From positions 1 through 64,000 of the forward strand of contig NZ_SCTW01000015.1 of the NCBI RefSeq assembly GCF_004322395.1: 64,000 bases of DNA, given 5' to 3'. Below the pieces are notes generated by a model. The model was not told the DNA's origin, did not search any database, and saw nothing but the letters and a program-made list of their open reading frames with translations. Origin of the DNA: Methylobacter sp. (GTDB lineage: Bacteria; Pseudomonadota; Gammaproteobacteria; Methylococcales; Methylomonadaceae). The position numbers and the translations under genes were made by a program. Below are positions 33,345 through 43,326 of this stretch, piece by piece. The first letter of the stretch is position 1. Each line of letters opens with the position of its first letter.

Positions 33345-34232
33345 TTAAGGATTATTGAACAAGGGTGCCATAGTTTCATGAAGACGTTGCGCCGCACGAG
33401 CGAAGGCACTGTTGATTGGATGGAGTTCGTTGGCCCAGTCGGCATAGGGATCGAGGATGGGACGAAGATCGACATAATGAAAATTTGGATAGTGGGTATC
33501 CAAACTGGTAAGCATGTCGTTATATAAGTCAATGATCTTAAAGACGATATTTTGCTGTTCGATTTCGTCGAGAATCGCTTTCTGCGCCAGTGCGGGACGG
33601 AGCCAAGGACCAGCAAATGTAAAGAATACGAAATTGACGCCTTTTCCAGTCGGAATGGTATGGCCATAACCGTGCGTTACGATATGCGTATCAGGTGAGC
33701 GTTGAGCAACAGCGGTAATCAGATCTTCGAAATAGCGCCGAAAAACGTTGTTGATCATCTGTGAGGCGAACTCAAAGCGGAAAGAGTCCAGCCCGCTGAG
33801 TTTATGATTCAAGTAAGACTCAAATTCATCGCCGGCAACATCATTACCGCCGCCTGAAAAAAGAAAGACTTTCGGCTTGATTTGTTCTATGCGTCGCAAA
33901 ATCGTATGAATCTGGGGAATTTCACGCTGGAATTGACGATTGATATCCGTGCCATAGATCATGTTTTCCAGCGTATCACCGGCTTTCGCAAATTTCTCGA
34001 TATCGTAGTCAAAGAGATTTCTCAGGCAGTCAATCAGATCAGAACCCGGCAGATAATCGAACCAGGAATCGCCTTCGGCGATAATTCTGCTACGGCGCTT
34101 TGCTGACGCGGCTTCAAAAACAAACGGCTGAGCATGCTGACTCTCTACCGCTTTGAGTCGAGAAGCTTCTTTAAAATTAGCCAGTTCCTCAGGCGTGAAT
34201 TTATCTAAATAGCTAAAATCTTCACTCATCAC
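33345..34232 (-). CDS. SGNH/GDSL-family hydrolase
   Basis: 295 residues with block I GDSW (Ser56), block III GGGND (Asp131 region), and a C-terminal NELHP carrying the catalytic His. There is no signal peptide. The family includes esterases, lipases and acetylhydrolases; the substrate is unknown. The gene precedes the protease-nuclease gene by 36 bp on the same strand, so the two are probably co-transcribed and may work together. Confidence 0.85.
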   Translation of the reverse strand: MMSEDFSYLDKFTPEELANFKEASRLKAVESQHAQPFVFEAASAKRRSRIIAEGDSWFDYLPGSDLIDCLRNLFDYDIEKFAKAGDTLENMIYGTDINRQFQREIPQIHTILRRIEQIKPKVFLFSGGGNDVAGDEFESYLNHKLSGLDSFRFEFASQMINNVFRRYFEDLITAVAQRSPDTHIVTHGYGHTIPTGKGVNFVFFTFAGPWLRPALAQKAILDEIEQQNIVFKIIDLYNDMLTSLDTHYPNFHYVDLRPILDPYADWANELHPINSAFARAAQRLHETMAPLFNNP

Positions 34233-34372
34233 GGTTCTCCTATTAGAGCTAGTTTATAAAATAAGTTGTCTTCAGGGGCAGACAAGCTACGTCAGCCTTC
34301 ATGGGGGGCTTCTACCCCTTAAAAAATATATGACCCCAATTAGACCCAATCTCAAACTCAAGTTGATAGTTG

Positions 34373-36181
34373 TTAATATAGGGTGTCCACCCGCTGATTA
34401 GGTCGATCCAACGTCCGTTGTCCGAGAAATTGACGGTCACTCCCTGTGTAGTTAGCGAAATTGAGAACCACCATGAACTGATGGAACTCCCTATTGGGCG
34501 AATGGTCGTATCTCTTAAAAATCATAAGACTGCGATGAGAATCGATGCCAAAGCCAGCAGGATTAAATTGAGTCTGCCATTCTTCCCAATAATCCGGGTA
34601 GAAGTTCCCGGTCCGTAGGACTTCGTAAGTTTTGCGAACTTCGCAAAGCTTGGAATACAGATTAAACAGAGAGAGGCCAATCTTATCCTCTACATATGGC
34701 CAGTGTAACGGTCGTGGTTGTACTCTTCGGCCGCTCCCGTGGTCGTCTTCGGGAATCCAATGATCTTCGCCGAACTCTTGCCCATTTTGGATCATGGGTG
34801 TTCCGCTAGAGGTCATCATCGCTATCATGTAGGGCTGAGTGCGATAAGCCTGCAATGCACCCTCATTAGAGTGTGCCCCTGCCTGCCAATTGACGTGAGA
34901 ATGGTCATGATTACTTAAATAGACGGTTGGCCTCTTCATAGCATCTTCGAGGTACCGACTGGTGTTGAGCGCATTGAGCAGCTTGGACGGAATCGTATTA
35001 TTCCATAGGCCGTCAAATGTACCTGCGTAAAGTGCATTGTCCCAATAACTGGTGGCTTTAGTGTGATTAGTAACATTTGCCGCATTCAATTGAAGATGTT
35101 CAAGAGTGAGGGAAAAGTGTTGTTCTCCGAGATCTTTAAGATGGGAGTCTATATCATGAAGAAGTTGGGGTAGCCCATTCAGGGTTTCATCATTGTAGAA
35201 ATTGACCGTATTATCAAACCGAATGCCATCAATCTTAAAGGTATCAATCCAGTAGAAGCAGACGTCTCGAATAAACTGGCGAGTGCATTCTTGATTAAAA
35301 TCCAGATCTTGCAGCCCTTCAAAGTCTCCATAAAATTTACCCGTATACGGGCAGTCGGTATCATAAGTCTGATAAAAACTCTTATAAGGAAAACCTGGAT
35401 AAACATGGTTAAAGACTCCATCCATGATCACGTGAATGCCTTCCTGATGGCATAAGTCAATCAGTTTCTTGAGCCAGGAAAGCTTTTCTTCCGGCTGAAA
35501 CAGATTATTAGCATAGCGATAGCCGACCGAAAAATACAGGGAAGGCGTATAGCCCCAATTAAATTTTGAGTCATTCCATGCCGTCCAGGGCATGAAAAGA
35601 ATGGCGTTAATGCCGAGCTTTTTGAAGTGCCCGACCATGTTTTCGGGTTTGATTTTATCTCGGACCGCATCAAGAGGCGCGCGAGCTCCCCGATATTCGT
35701 CCGTAAAATCATCAATCATCATCTCATAGATGATCAGATCCCGAAGGGGAAGCCTACCGCCCGCGATGGGAGAAATCACATTATCATCAGGCTGGCTTCC
35801 CCCAATCACGAAGCCAGCATTCATGTTTTCACGCCCCCCGTATCGAGTGCACGGGTCACTCACCCAGCGGGGTGGTTCGGACGCGTCGTTGAATGTGACG
35901 TAGTATTTGTATTCATAGAATCCAGCCTTTAGATCGACAGGCGTTTCATAACTCCATATTTCACCCTCAGGATGGGGGGCTTTAGTTAAAGCCGGTGCAT
36001 TCATAAAGTCCCACGCAGTTTGTCCTAACTGAGCTTGAAAATCGCCGGTAACCTGAATTAATTTGATATTGTGTCGAATCTCGCCGTTAACACTAGGAAA
36101 GAACACCTTAAACCTGACTTTGTCAGCGGATTGACTGTTTCCGACTTGCCATGAGCCGAGTTTCTCTTTCATATAGTCCAT
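34373..36181 (-). CDS. GH13 alpha-amylase-family protein with N-terminal CBM48-like domain
   Basis: 602 residues. An N-terminal beta-sandwich (about 20-130, FYEYKYYVTF) resembles CBM48. The TIM barrel carries the GH13 regions: DGVFNHV, GIRFDNTVN (nucleophile Asp), LTLEHLQ (acid Glu) and YLSNHDHSH (third Asp). All three catalytic acids are present. No signal peptide is seen, so it probably acts on intracellular glycogen or maltodextrin. It lies upstream of the SGNH and protease-nuclease genes on the same strand with a 140-bp gap. Confidence 0.88.
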   Translation of the reverse strand: MDYMKEKLGSWQVGNSQSADKVRFKVFFPSVNGEIRHNIKLIQVTGDFQAQLGQTAWDFMNAPALTKAPHPEGEIWSYETPVDLKAGFYEYKYYVTFNDASEPPRWVSDPCTRYGGRENMNAGFVIGGSQPDDNVISPIAGGRLPLRDLIIYEMMIDDFTDEYRGARAPLDAVRDKIKPENMVGHFKKLGINAILFMPWTAWNDSKFNWGYTPSLYFSVGYRYANNLFQPEEKLSWLKKLIDLCHQEGIHVIMDGVFNHVYPGFPYKSFYQTYDTDCPYTGKFYGDFEGLQDLDFNQECTRQFIRDVCFYWIDTFKIDGIRFDNTVNFYNDETLNGLPQLLHDIDSHLKDLGEQHFSLTLEHLQLNAANVTNHTKATSYWDNALYAGTFDGLWNNTIPSKLLNALNTSRYLEDAMKRPTVYLSNHDHSHVNWQAGAHSNEGALQAYRTQPYMIAMMTSSGTPMIQNGQEFGEDHWIPEDDHGSGRRVQPRPLHWPYVEDKIGLSLFNLYSKLCEVRKTYEVLRTGNFYPDYWEEWQTQFNPAGFGIDSHRSLMIFKRYDHSPNREFHQFMVVLNFANYTGSDRQFLGQRTLDRPNQRVDTLY

Positions 36182-36755
36182 AACTCTTTCTCCTGATGAT
36201 GTAAATATCCAATGAATTCATCATTACAACGATCTGAATGAGCAAAGCTGGAAGTACAAAGAAATCCCAACTTTTTGTTATATCATTAAAAAATCGGTAT
36301 GTGGATCGCGCAAAAAGTAAGTGAACAAAATTTCAAAGGGGAATCGCTGTTTTGACGCTTATTCCGGTAGAAACCAAGATTGGTTTCATTTAGCGGCTTA
36401 AATAAGCGGCCCATGCTAAATAAGGTGAATTAATCGCTAAAGGCAATCCATGGAACTTTGTTGGCCATGATGCGCGTGGATTTCTCCTTTAATCTTTGAA
36501 TTCTATAAATATTAAAAACAGCTAACCTATTAACTAGATGATGCGCTTTGGATTTTTCGCTGTCAAATTTTAGTTAATGACTACTATCTGAATAAAGGGT
36601 TTATACAGATCAAAAAGAAGACTCAATCTTCATGTTGATAGGCATTTTAGTCACTGTATTAAAGTTATTGGATGATTGCATCCCTGTATAGATTCGATTT
36701 CACGATCAAGATCATGTTAAAATATTTATTTTTAAATATCTATTATCCTAGCCCC
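36182..36755. other. Intergenic between divergent amylase and toxin-antitoxin genes
   Basis: About 570 bp, AT-rich, must hold the divergent promoters. I see no gene, repeat or clear operator. Confidence 0.4.
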
Positions 36756-37016
36756 ATGCAACTCACTGCCTCACAACTTCAGTCAAAGCATAAAGCACTC
36801 ATCGACGCTCTGAAACGTGGAGAAACGGTCGAGATTACTTATCACGGTCAAACGCTCGGTATAGTCCATCCAGCAGCACCAACTGTTAATTCAAAACAGC
36901 AAGAAGCCGCCATGAATGACTTTTTCGGCATGCACCGAGATTTAGGGGTTACCAGCGTGGAAGACGAATTACGCACGATCCGCAAGGGACGCCGGAGTAC
37001 ATTGAGTGATCTTTGA
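36756..37016 (+). CDS. PHD/YefM-type antitoxin
   Basis: 86 residues from the ATG at 36756 (MQLTASQLQSKHKALID); the longer frame has an unlikely hydrophobic lead. The pattern of an N-terminal helix, then RGETVEITYHGQTLGIV, matches the PHD antitoxin fold. It overlaps the PIN toxin gene by 11 bp. Confidence 0.8.
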   Translation: MQLTASQLQSKHKALIDALKRGETVEITYHGQTLGIVHPAAPTVNSKQQEAAMNDFFGMHRDLGVTSVEDELRTIRKGRRSTLSDL

Positions 37017-37392
37017 TACCAACATTTTGATTTACGCTGACAGAGGCGTGGCATCGGCCAAAGAATTAATCTTAAGCACACAGAATCGATCAATTTCTGC
37101 CGTCACCTATATGGAATACGTGCCGTTTTGCCGAAATAAAAAAGAACTGGCAACATTCGAGAAAATGCTCAATGTGCTTCAATTCACTATTCATGAAATT
37201 GACCACGCTATTTCCTATCATGCTCGACAATTAGTGAAACAGTTTGCTCTCGGCCATAACATGGAAATGGGTGATGCCTTAATTGCTGCTACCGCTATGG
37301 CCCATAACGAACTACTATGCACGGGCAACATCAAGCACTTTGCTCAAGTTAACGGCTTGATGCTTGACCATTATCAGCCAAATGAGAACTGA
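37006..37392 (+). CDS. vapC: VapC-type PIN-domain toxin
   Basis: 128 residues with PIN-domain acidic residues: Asp4 in MIFDTNIL, Glu in YMEYV, and Asp in MGDALIAATA. VapC toxins cut tRNA or rRNA. Translationally coupled to the preceding PHD-like antitoxin. This is the second toxin-antitoxin pair in the tRNA-Lys element. Confidence 0.88.
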   Translation: MIFDTNILIYADRGVASAKELILSTQNRSISAVTYMEYVPFCRNKKELATFEKMLNVLQFTIHEIDHAISYHARQLVKQFALGHNMEMGDALIAATAMAHNELLCTGNIKHFAQVNGLMLDHYQPNEN

Positions 37393-37680
37393 TTTGATAT
37401 GTCAGAAAATTCTGTATTTGTCTAAATTAGTCTAAAAATTGTCCAGCCTTAGCGAACTTAATGTCTTTATACCGGTTATCTCATGTGGCTGATTTATTCA
37501 GTGATGTTTTAAGAACATATGCCAAAAATGTGTATTCGTTCAACTCTGACTGGCAGATACTTCTAAAGAAGTAATAATTGTCCACGATTAGGTTTAAACC
37601 ACTACCGCAAAAATAGGACGGATCCATTTTTAGCTGTCGCGAAAAAATTTTGGCGCCTTATACCTCAGGACATCGTCGAA

Positions 37681-37881
37681 TTAGTATTCAGCAAATCCTC
37701 CAATCATGACACCGACGTAATCCATTCCCCCCATCCCTTCAACTGTAACAATTTCACCATTCTGAGGATGACGCCAATGGTTAACGACTAATCCGGCTAT
37801 CCTTTCAGTTTTTATAACTTCAGATTCATCAAGGAGGATTGCCAGATCATTTTCTGCCATTGGATTGATAATTACACTCAT
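37681..37881 (-). CDS. Small hypothetical protein
   Basis: 66 residues, acidic, preceded by AAAGG eight bases from the ATG. The sequence contains VVNHWRHPQNGEIVTVEG. No family recognised. Likely real because of its ribosome site and balanced composition. Confidence 0.45.
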   Translation of the reverse strand: MSVIINPMAENDLAILLDESEVIKTERIAGLVVNHWRHPQNGEIVTVEGMGGMDYVGVMIGGFAEY

Positions 37882-38406
37882 TAAAGTACCTTTACATTAA
37901 TTAACAAATAAAAAGCGTTCAATGTTATCAGCAAATCAGTGTATAAAAAACAAACTGTTATTAATCGGCGTTAAGTTTTTTCCAGTGATCAGCAGAGTGA
38001 TAATTTTAAAAAATCATTTTAGAACAATTATTTGATCTATTAACTGAAAAAATTAGACGCCCATTATGTTCAAAAACTTGCAAATTTTCGAAGCCGGTTA
38101 ACACTCTGAAGCTTTTGAACTTAAAAAAATTTTTTCGAAGGTTGCCTGTTAATTCGCATCCAATATTTTCCCCCATATATAACTGGAAATTATCTATTCA
38201 TAATTGTTTTTAACCACTGTAGTTTTTAATGTAGTTTTTGGGTACACGCTGCCCTGCCCTAAACCAAATTATATTAGGGTTTCGTGACTCGAATGGCTGT
38301 TGCTGACATCATTAAAATTCTTTAAAACCCGAAAAAATGCATTTCAAAATATCCATTTAGCTCGGGAGTTGTTGCTGTGTGAACTGACGCCACCCGCTTT
38401 CAAGTT
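37882..38406. other. Intergenic with one solo end of the dispersed repeat
   Basis: About 525 bp without a gene. At 37970-37993 it holds ATTAATCGGCGTTAAGTT followed by TTTTCCAG, a single end of the MITE-like family. Confidence 0.5.
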
Positions 38407-39615
38407 TTAGCTCTCCATTTTAGGCGCCAATAGCTCGACCCAATGTACCACTGGCACACTTGCCTTTTCCTGCAAGTGCATCCAACAGCCAATGTTGGCG
38501 GTAGCAATTACATCGGGTTGTTCAGCCTGAAGCGCCTGGATTTTAGCCTTTTGTAAACGCCCGGCTAGTTCGGGTTGCAGGATGGAATACGTGCCTGCCG
38601 ATCCGCAGCACAAATGCGAATCGGCGACAGCCGTTAAAGTAAATCCTAATTCAGTGAGTAGGTTTTCCACCACACCGTTCAGTCGTTGTCCGTGTTGTAA
38701 TGTACAGGGCGAATGGAACGCAACCTTACGTGACAACGGTTGCAGGCTCAATATGTCCTCGACTTGCAATATCTCACTGATGTCTTTGGTCAGTGCGGCA
38801 ATTCGTGCGGCTCTGTCAGCATAGAGCGGATCATCCTTTAATAACATGCCATAATCCTTGGTAGTGACGCCGCAACCACTGGCCGTCGTGATAATGGCTT
38901 CAATCCCATTTTCCACATGCGGCCAGCAGGCATCAATGACCCGGCGCATCATGTCGAAACTGGAGGTTTGATCGTTCAGATGATAACTCAGCGCGCCGCA
39001 GCAATGATCAATAGGCACTACATCGATACCGAGGCGATCAAGCACTCTTGCCGCGGCTGCGTTGATACGCGGCGCCAATGTCGGCTGCACGCAACCTTGC
39101 AGAATCAACATTCGCCGATCATGGCGTGCGGCAGGCCAGCTATCAGCGGTTTGCTTAGACGGTAATTTGGCCTTCAGGCGCTTCGGCAACACTGGCCGTA
39201 ACCAAGCGCCAATCCCGGCCAGCATCTTAAAACGGCGCGGATACGGCAAACTCCACAACAGCAATCGCCGCAACAATCGTTGTGGCCATGGCCGGGAAAC
39301 ACGCTCTTCTATAATCTCACGACCAATATCCAGCAGGCGGTTGTACTTGACTCCAGACGGACAAGTGGTTTCGCAAGACCGGCAGGTTAAACAGCGATCC
39401 AGATGTTGTTGTGTCTCCTCTGTCGCGGCTTCACCTTCCAACAAGTGCTTAATCAGGTAAATACGGCCGCGCGGTCCATCAAGTTCGTCGCCGAGCAGTT
39501 GATAAGTCGGACAAGTCGCGTTACAAAATCCGCAATGCACACAGCTGCGTAGTATAGCTTCGGCTTCTCTGCCCGTATCGGTGTTGTTAATGAAATCGGC
39601 GAGTTGGGTTTGCAT
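38407..39615 (-). CDS. glcF: Glycolate oxidase iron-sulfur subunit GlcF
   Basis: 402 residues. Two [4Fe-4S] ferredoxin motifs lie at the N-terminus (CVHCGFCNATCP near residue 25, CLTCRSCETTCPSG near 75), followed by two CCG-type cysteine-rich domains (HCCGALS, LCCGSAGTY). It passes electrons from GlcDE to the quinone pool. Last gene of glcDEF, 16 bp after glcE. Confidence 0.93.
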   Translation of the reverse strand: MQTQLADFINNTDTGREAEAILRSCVHCGFCNATCPTYQLLGDELDGPRGRIYLIKHLLEGEAATEETQQHLDRCLTCRSCETTCPSGVKYNRLLDIGREIIEERVSRPWPQRLLRRLLLWSLPYPRRFKMLAGIGAWLRPVLPKRLKAKLPSKQTADSWPAARHDRRMLILQGCVQPTLAPRINAAAARVLDRLGIDVVPIDHCCGALSYHLNDQTSSFDMMRRVIDACWPHVENGIEAIITTASGCGVTTKDYGMLLKDDPLYADRAARIAALTKDISEILQVEDILSLQPLSRKVAFHSPCTLQHGQRLNGVVENLLTELGFTLTAVADSHLCCGSAGTYSILQPELAGRLQKAKIQALQAEQPDVIATANIGCWMHLQEKASVPVVHWVELLAPKMES

Positions 39616-39631
39616 AGAGATCGATAAGGTT

Positions 39632-40687
39632 TCAGCGGTGCAAGCGACCGGGGTTGAATAGTTTTAAAGGATCGAAAGCTGCGCGAATTTTCTGCTGTAA
39701 AGCCATCAACGCCGGATCAAGTCTGATCCAATCGGTCTTGTTGTTGCCGCGAAAGCAAACGGCATAGCCGCCAACTTTGGCAGTAGCAGCATGAATGGCC
39801 TCCGCCGGCTCTTCGGTTTTCAACCACCGCAGCGCTCCGCCCCAATCCAGAAACCAATCGCCGGATAATGACAGGGATGCCGAGGCAGGCGCCACGCTGA
39901 TCCGCCATAAATTGCCGGGCTGCTGAAAATACGTGAGTCGCTGCTCTCGCAAATCCTGCCAGAAACACTCACCTTGAACATCGGTGTCACCGCCAAGTTG
40001 ACGGGCAGCGGCCTGCACGGCCGCTTGCGCGCCGGATAATCGCACTCTCAACTGCTCGCCATCGTAGGCCGACGCCGATAGTGGCCAGGGTCTAACCGAT
40101 AATGCGTTCATCTTGGTCACTGCTTCACCGGCAGAAAGCGTATAAGCCAAGGTCAATTCCGACTTGGGAATTGGGAGCACTCTGAGCGAAACTTCCAACA
40201 GCACACCCAGACTTCCCAGTGCACCAACCATCAAGCGAGACACATCGAATCCAGCCACGTTTTTCATCACCCGACCGCCAAAGTTCAGCACTTCGCCACC
40301 ACCGTTGATGATCTTACAACCCAGCATAAAATCGCGAGCACTGCCGACAAAAGGCCGCCGTGACCCGGAAAATCCGCAAGCCAAGGTGCCACCCAACGTT
40401 GCATATTCACCAAAACCGGGCGGCTCGAAAGCCAGCATTTGCCTGTGTTGTGCCAATAGGCTTGTAATGTTGTTGAGCGAGGTGCCGGACCTGGCGGTAA
40501 TCACCAGTTCACTGGGTTCGTAGTCGATAATACCGCGATGGCCAGCCATTGGTAATGGTGTTGTCGCTTGACAGGCTCCGCCGTAGAACGCTTTGCTGTC
40601 ACTGCCAACGATGCGCAGTGCGGTGCCGGTTGCAGCGGCTTGTTGAACTTGTTTCTGGAGGTCTTCGCTTAGATCCTGTTCACGCAT
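39632..40687 (-). CDS. glcE: Glycolate oxidase FAD-binding subunit GlcE
   Basis: 351 residues with a single FAD_binding_4 domain (IIDYEPSELVITARSGTSL, GFGEYATLGGTLACGFSG) and a shortened C-terminal part typical of GlcE. Its start coincides with the stop of glcD, so the two are coupled. Part of the membrane-associated glycolate dehydrogenase that makes glyoxylate. Confidence 0.92.
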   Translation of the reverse strand: MREQDLSEDLQKQVQQAAATGTALRIVGSDSKAFYGGACQATTPLPMAGHRGIIDYEPSELVITARSGTSLNNITSLLAQHRQMLAFEPPGFGEYATLGGTLACGFSGSRRPFVGSARDFMLGCKIINGGGEVLNFGGRVMKNVAGFDVSRLMVGALGSLGVLLEVSLRVLPIPKSELTLAYTLSAGEAVTKMNALSVRPWPLSASAYDGEQLRVRLSGAQAAVQAAARQLGGDTDVQGECFWQDLREQRLTYFQQPGNLWRISVAPASASLSLSGDWFLDWGGALRWLKTEEPAEAIHAATAKVGGYAVCFRGNNKTDWIRLDPALMALQQKIRAAFDPLKLFNPGRLHR

Positions 40688-42144
40688 TAAAACCGCTCCA
40701 ATTCTGGATGAGGCAATTGGCCGTGATGAACATGCATATGCCCAAGTTCCGCACAGCGGTGCAAAGTTGGAATGGCTTTGCCGGGGTTAAGCAGACCGCG
40801 CGGATCGAAAGCGTGTTTTAGCCTGTGGAATTGTTGCAGTTCGGCAGCCTGAAACTGTACGCACATCTGGCCGATTTTTTCGGTGCCGACACCGTGTTCG
40901 CCTGTAATCGTGCCGCCCATGGCAACACAAAGTTCTAAAATTTTGCCACCCATGGTTTCGGCCTTGGCAAAATCATCCGGCCGGTTGGCGTCGTACAAAA
41001 TGAGTGGATGCAGATTGCCGTCGCCCGCATGAAACACATTGACCACGCCAAGTTGATATTGATCGGCCAACTCGGTGATTTGCTTTAACACGGCGGCCAG
41101 GTGTTTGCGCGGGATGGTGCCGTCCATGCAATAGTAGTCGCTGGCGATACGCCCCACCGCCGGGAAGGCCGCCTTGCGTCCGGCCCAAAAGCGTTTACGC
41201 TGATTGTCATCACTGGCTTTGCGAATTTCGATGGCGCCGTTGCCTTGTAAAATGGACTCCGCGCGAGCACTGTCGGCAGTAACCTGTTCGGGCATTCCAT
41301 CCAGTTCGCATAGCAGAATTGCGGCAGCATTGATTGGATAACCCGCGTTAACAAACGCCTCGGTCGCACGGATAGCGGCGTTATCCATCAATTCCAGGCC
41401 CGCCGGCAAGAGGCCGTCGGCAATAATGGCCGCTACCGCGGCACCGGCCTGTTCGACACTGGCGAATGCAGCGAGTAATACCTGGGTCTGAGGTTGTAAT
41501 GGCAACAGGCGCACGGTGACTTCCACTACTATGCCAAGCAAACCCTCCGAACCAATTGCCAACGCCAGCAAGTCATAACCCGGCATATCGAGGCCACTAC
41601 CACCCAAGGTCAATAACTCGCCATCGATCGTCACGAGCTTAACTTGATGTACGTTATGCACGGTCAATCCGTACTTTAAACAATGAACGCCACCGGCGTT
41701 TTCGGCGATGTTGCCCCCGATGCTACAGGCAATTTGTGAGGATGGATCAGGCGCGTAGTAAAGGCCATGCGCTTTAGCTGCTTCGGAAATGGCCAGATTG
41801 CGCACACCGGGCTGTAATGTCGCGGTACGATTGACTGGGTCAATCGCCAAAATCCGGTTCATTTTGCTCAGCCCCAACACAATACCGCGTTCGACCGGTA
41901 AAGCCCCACCAGCCAACCCTGTGCCGGCCCCTCTCGCCACAACTGGAATCTGATGTGTCGAGCATAGTCTCAACACAGCCTGCACCTGCTCCACCGTTTC
42001 CGGCAAAACCACCAGTGCCGGCAAATGACGATACGCAGACAAGGCGTCACATTCATACACCCGCAAGCGCGCCTGATCAGCAATCACACTGTTAACGCCA
42101 ACCAAAGCTTGGCACTGTTGGATAAAGTGGTCAGACAAGATCAC
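40687..42144 (-). CDS. glcD: Glycolate oxidase subunit GlcD
   Basis: 485 residues. FAD-linked oxidase with FAD_binding_4 (PVVARGAGTGLAGGALP, SIGGNIAENAGGVHC) and a C-terminal FAD-oxidase domain ending in GEHGVGTEKIGQM and RGLLNPGKA. It oxidises glycolate (or D-lactate in relatives). First gene of the glcDEF operon. Its presence in the accessory array, rather than at a fixed core site, is notable. Confidence 0.93.
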   Translation of the reverse strand: MILSDHFIQQCQALVGVNSVIADQARLRVYECDALSAYRHLPALVVLPETVEQVQAVLRLCSTHQIPVVARGAGTGLAGGALPVERGIVLGLSKMNRILAIDPVNRTATLQPGVRNLAISEAAKAHGLYYAPDPSSQIACSIGGNIAENAGGVHCLKYGLTVHNVHQVKLVTIDGELLTLGGSGLDMPGYDLLALAIGSEGLLGIVVEVTVRLLPLQPQTQVLLAAFASVEQAGAAVAAIIADGLLPAGLELMDNAAIRATEAFVNAGYPINAAAILLCELDGMPEQVTADSARAESILQGNGAIEIRKASDDNQRKRFWAGRKAAFPAVGRIASDYYCMDGTIPRKHLAAVLKQITELADQYQLGVVNVFHAGDGNLHPLILYDANRPDDFAKAETMGGKILELCVAMGGTITGEHGVGTEKIGQMCVQFQAAELQQFHRLKHAFDPRGLLNPGKAIPTLHRCAELGHMHVHHGQLPHPELERF

Positions 42145-42663
42145 AATGAATTCAAATAACTGTCGATGAAAGTAAACATTAGTTCAGACCTTAGTTTACC
42201 CATTAAAACTGGCTAGCCGTAAAAATTTGGATTGATCTATGGATACAAAGGCCGTGAAGCCGCTCAACTGATTCGGATTTAGAGATTGTCCGGTCGATCA
42301 CATCATTTGAAAACGGCGTCTAAATTTTGCCAATTTTACAGCACAAGAGCGTTTAAATTGGCCAATAGCTATCCACTATCATGTTGATAGTATTACACAT
42401 GCAAATTTTTTATGTGGAAAATTCAACGCTGATTACTGGCAAATATTGGAAGCCGTTTTCCAGTACAGTATCTAATTAAATTGTGGAAGTTATGTAAGCG
42501 GTCTGTTTAAATTATGACAGTCCGTTAATCAGTTATCGTTCATCCAATCATCCGTAGCTGGCTTTCTAGTAACTCCCTTCTATTGTGCTATAGTTCAATG
42601 GCTTTAACAGCGAATCATTTATTTGCTGCGGTTTTGTTGACAAATAATCAGGTTAATCATTCA
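42145..42663. other. Intergenic with two solo repeat ends
   Basis: About 520 bp upstream of glcDEF, presumably with its promoter. Repeat-family ends are recognisable at 42309-42340 (AACGGCGTCTAAATTTTGCC) and, inverted, at about 42411-42445. No gene. Confidence 0.5.
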
Positions 42664-42954
42664 TGATCGAACCCGTTGCATTACAAGATTTTTTTATCAC
42701 TTTTTTCTCATCTGCTTTAATCATATTGGCAGGTGCAAGTTATGCATTACTGTTCGCCTGGTCTAAAGTTAATCCAAATTTCCGCATATGTTTCTTATTT
42801 CGCGTTGATTCTCTCCGTAGCTGAATTAACGCGGGCCGCTCACTTTCAAGGCTACTGGCTGATTATTTCCTTTGTGATGGTAATCGGCTATTTTTTTGCA
42901 CCGATAGGCATTTGGCATTTGTGCGTTAAAACACATGCTAAGCCTGTCCCCTGA
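42664..42954 (+). pseudogene. Small two-helix membrane protein, frameshifted
   Basis: The first frame begins MIEPVALQDFFITFFSSAL, a transmembrane segment, and breaks near 42770. The continuing frame (ISAYVSYFALILSVAEL, then WLIISFVMVIGYFF) supplies a second and third hydrophobic stretch to a stop at 42954. One base change would restore about 97 residues. Product unknown. Confidence 0.5.
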
Positions 42955-42984
42955 TCTAATAACAATAACAACAGAGGATAAGCT

Positions 42985-43095
42985 ATGAACGAAACACCCT
43001 TGTGGGCTTCGGAATCATTCTGGAAGAAAACGGCAATCTGGGTAACGGCGGGATCATTTTTGATTTTAGTTGTGTTGACCATGGATTCATTATGA
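42985..43095 (+). CDS. Truncated small membrane protein next to the IS3 element
   Basis: 36 codons (MNETPLWASESFWKKTAIW, then a transmembrane stretch) ending two bases before the inverted repeat of the IS3 element. AGAGGATAAGCT precedes the ATG. Probably the 5' end of a longer gene cut by the IS. Its missing rest is not on the far side of the IS, so a rearrangement followed. Confidence 0.45.
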   Translation: MNETPLWASESFWKKTAIWVTAGSFLILVVLTMDSL

Positions 43096-43122
43096 TGTGT
43101 CAACACTTTTCCGGACACACGG

Positions 43123-43316
43123 TTAAGCAGCTTTGTGTTGCAATTCATAGTCTACAGGCGATAAATAGCCATTTGCGGAATGGAGGCGTTCGCGGTTGTA
43201 AAAGACTTCAATATACTCAAACACAGCCTGTCTAGCGTCGGCACGGGTTTGATAGGTTTGATGATGTATCAGCTCGGTTTTCAGGGTATGGAAGAAGCTT
43301 TCTGAAACCGCGTTGA
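43123..43316 (-). pseudogene. IS3 OrfB transposase, 3' fragment
   Basis: Encodes [12 protein letters not shown] through the usual IS3 C-terminus ([19 protein letters not shown], then SPVDYEL) to a stop at 43123. It is separated from the 5' fragment by the IS110 insertion. Confidence 0.85.
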
Positions 43317-43326
43317 CGCTCCTATG

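Noticed and set aside
36672-36755. Longer start for the PHD-like antitoxin
   Set aside because: The added 28 residues are hydrophobic and unlike the family; the ATG at 36756 gives a standard antitoxin length.
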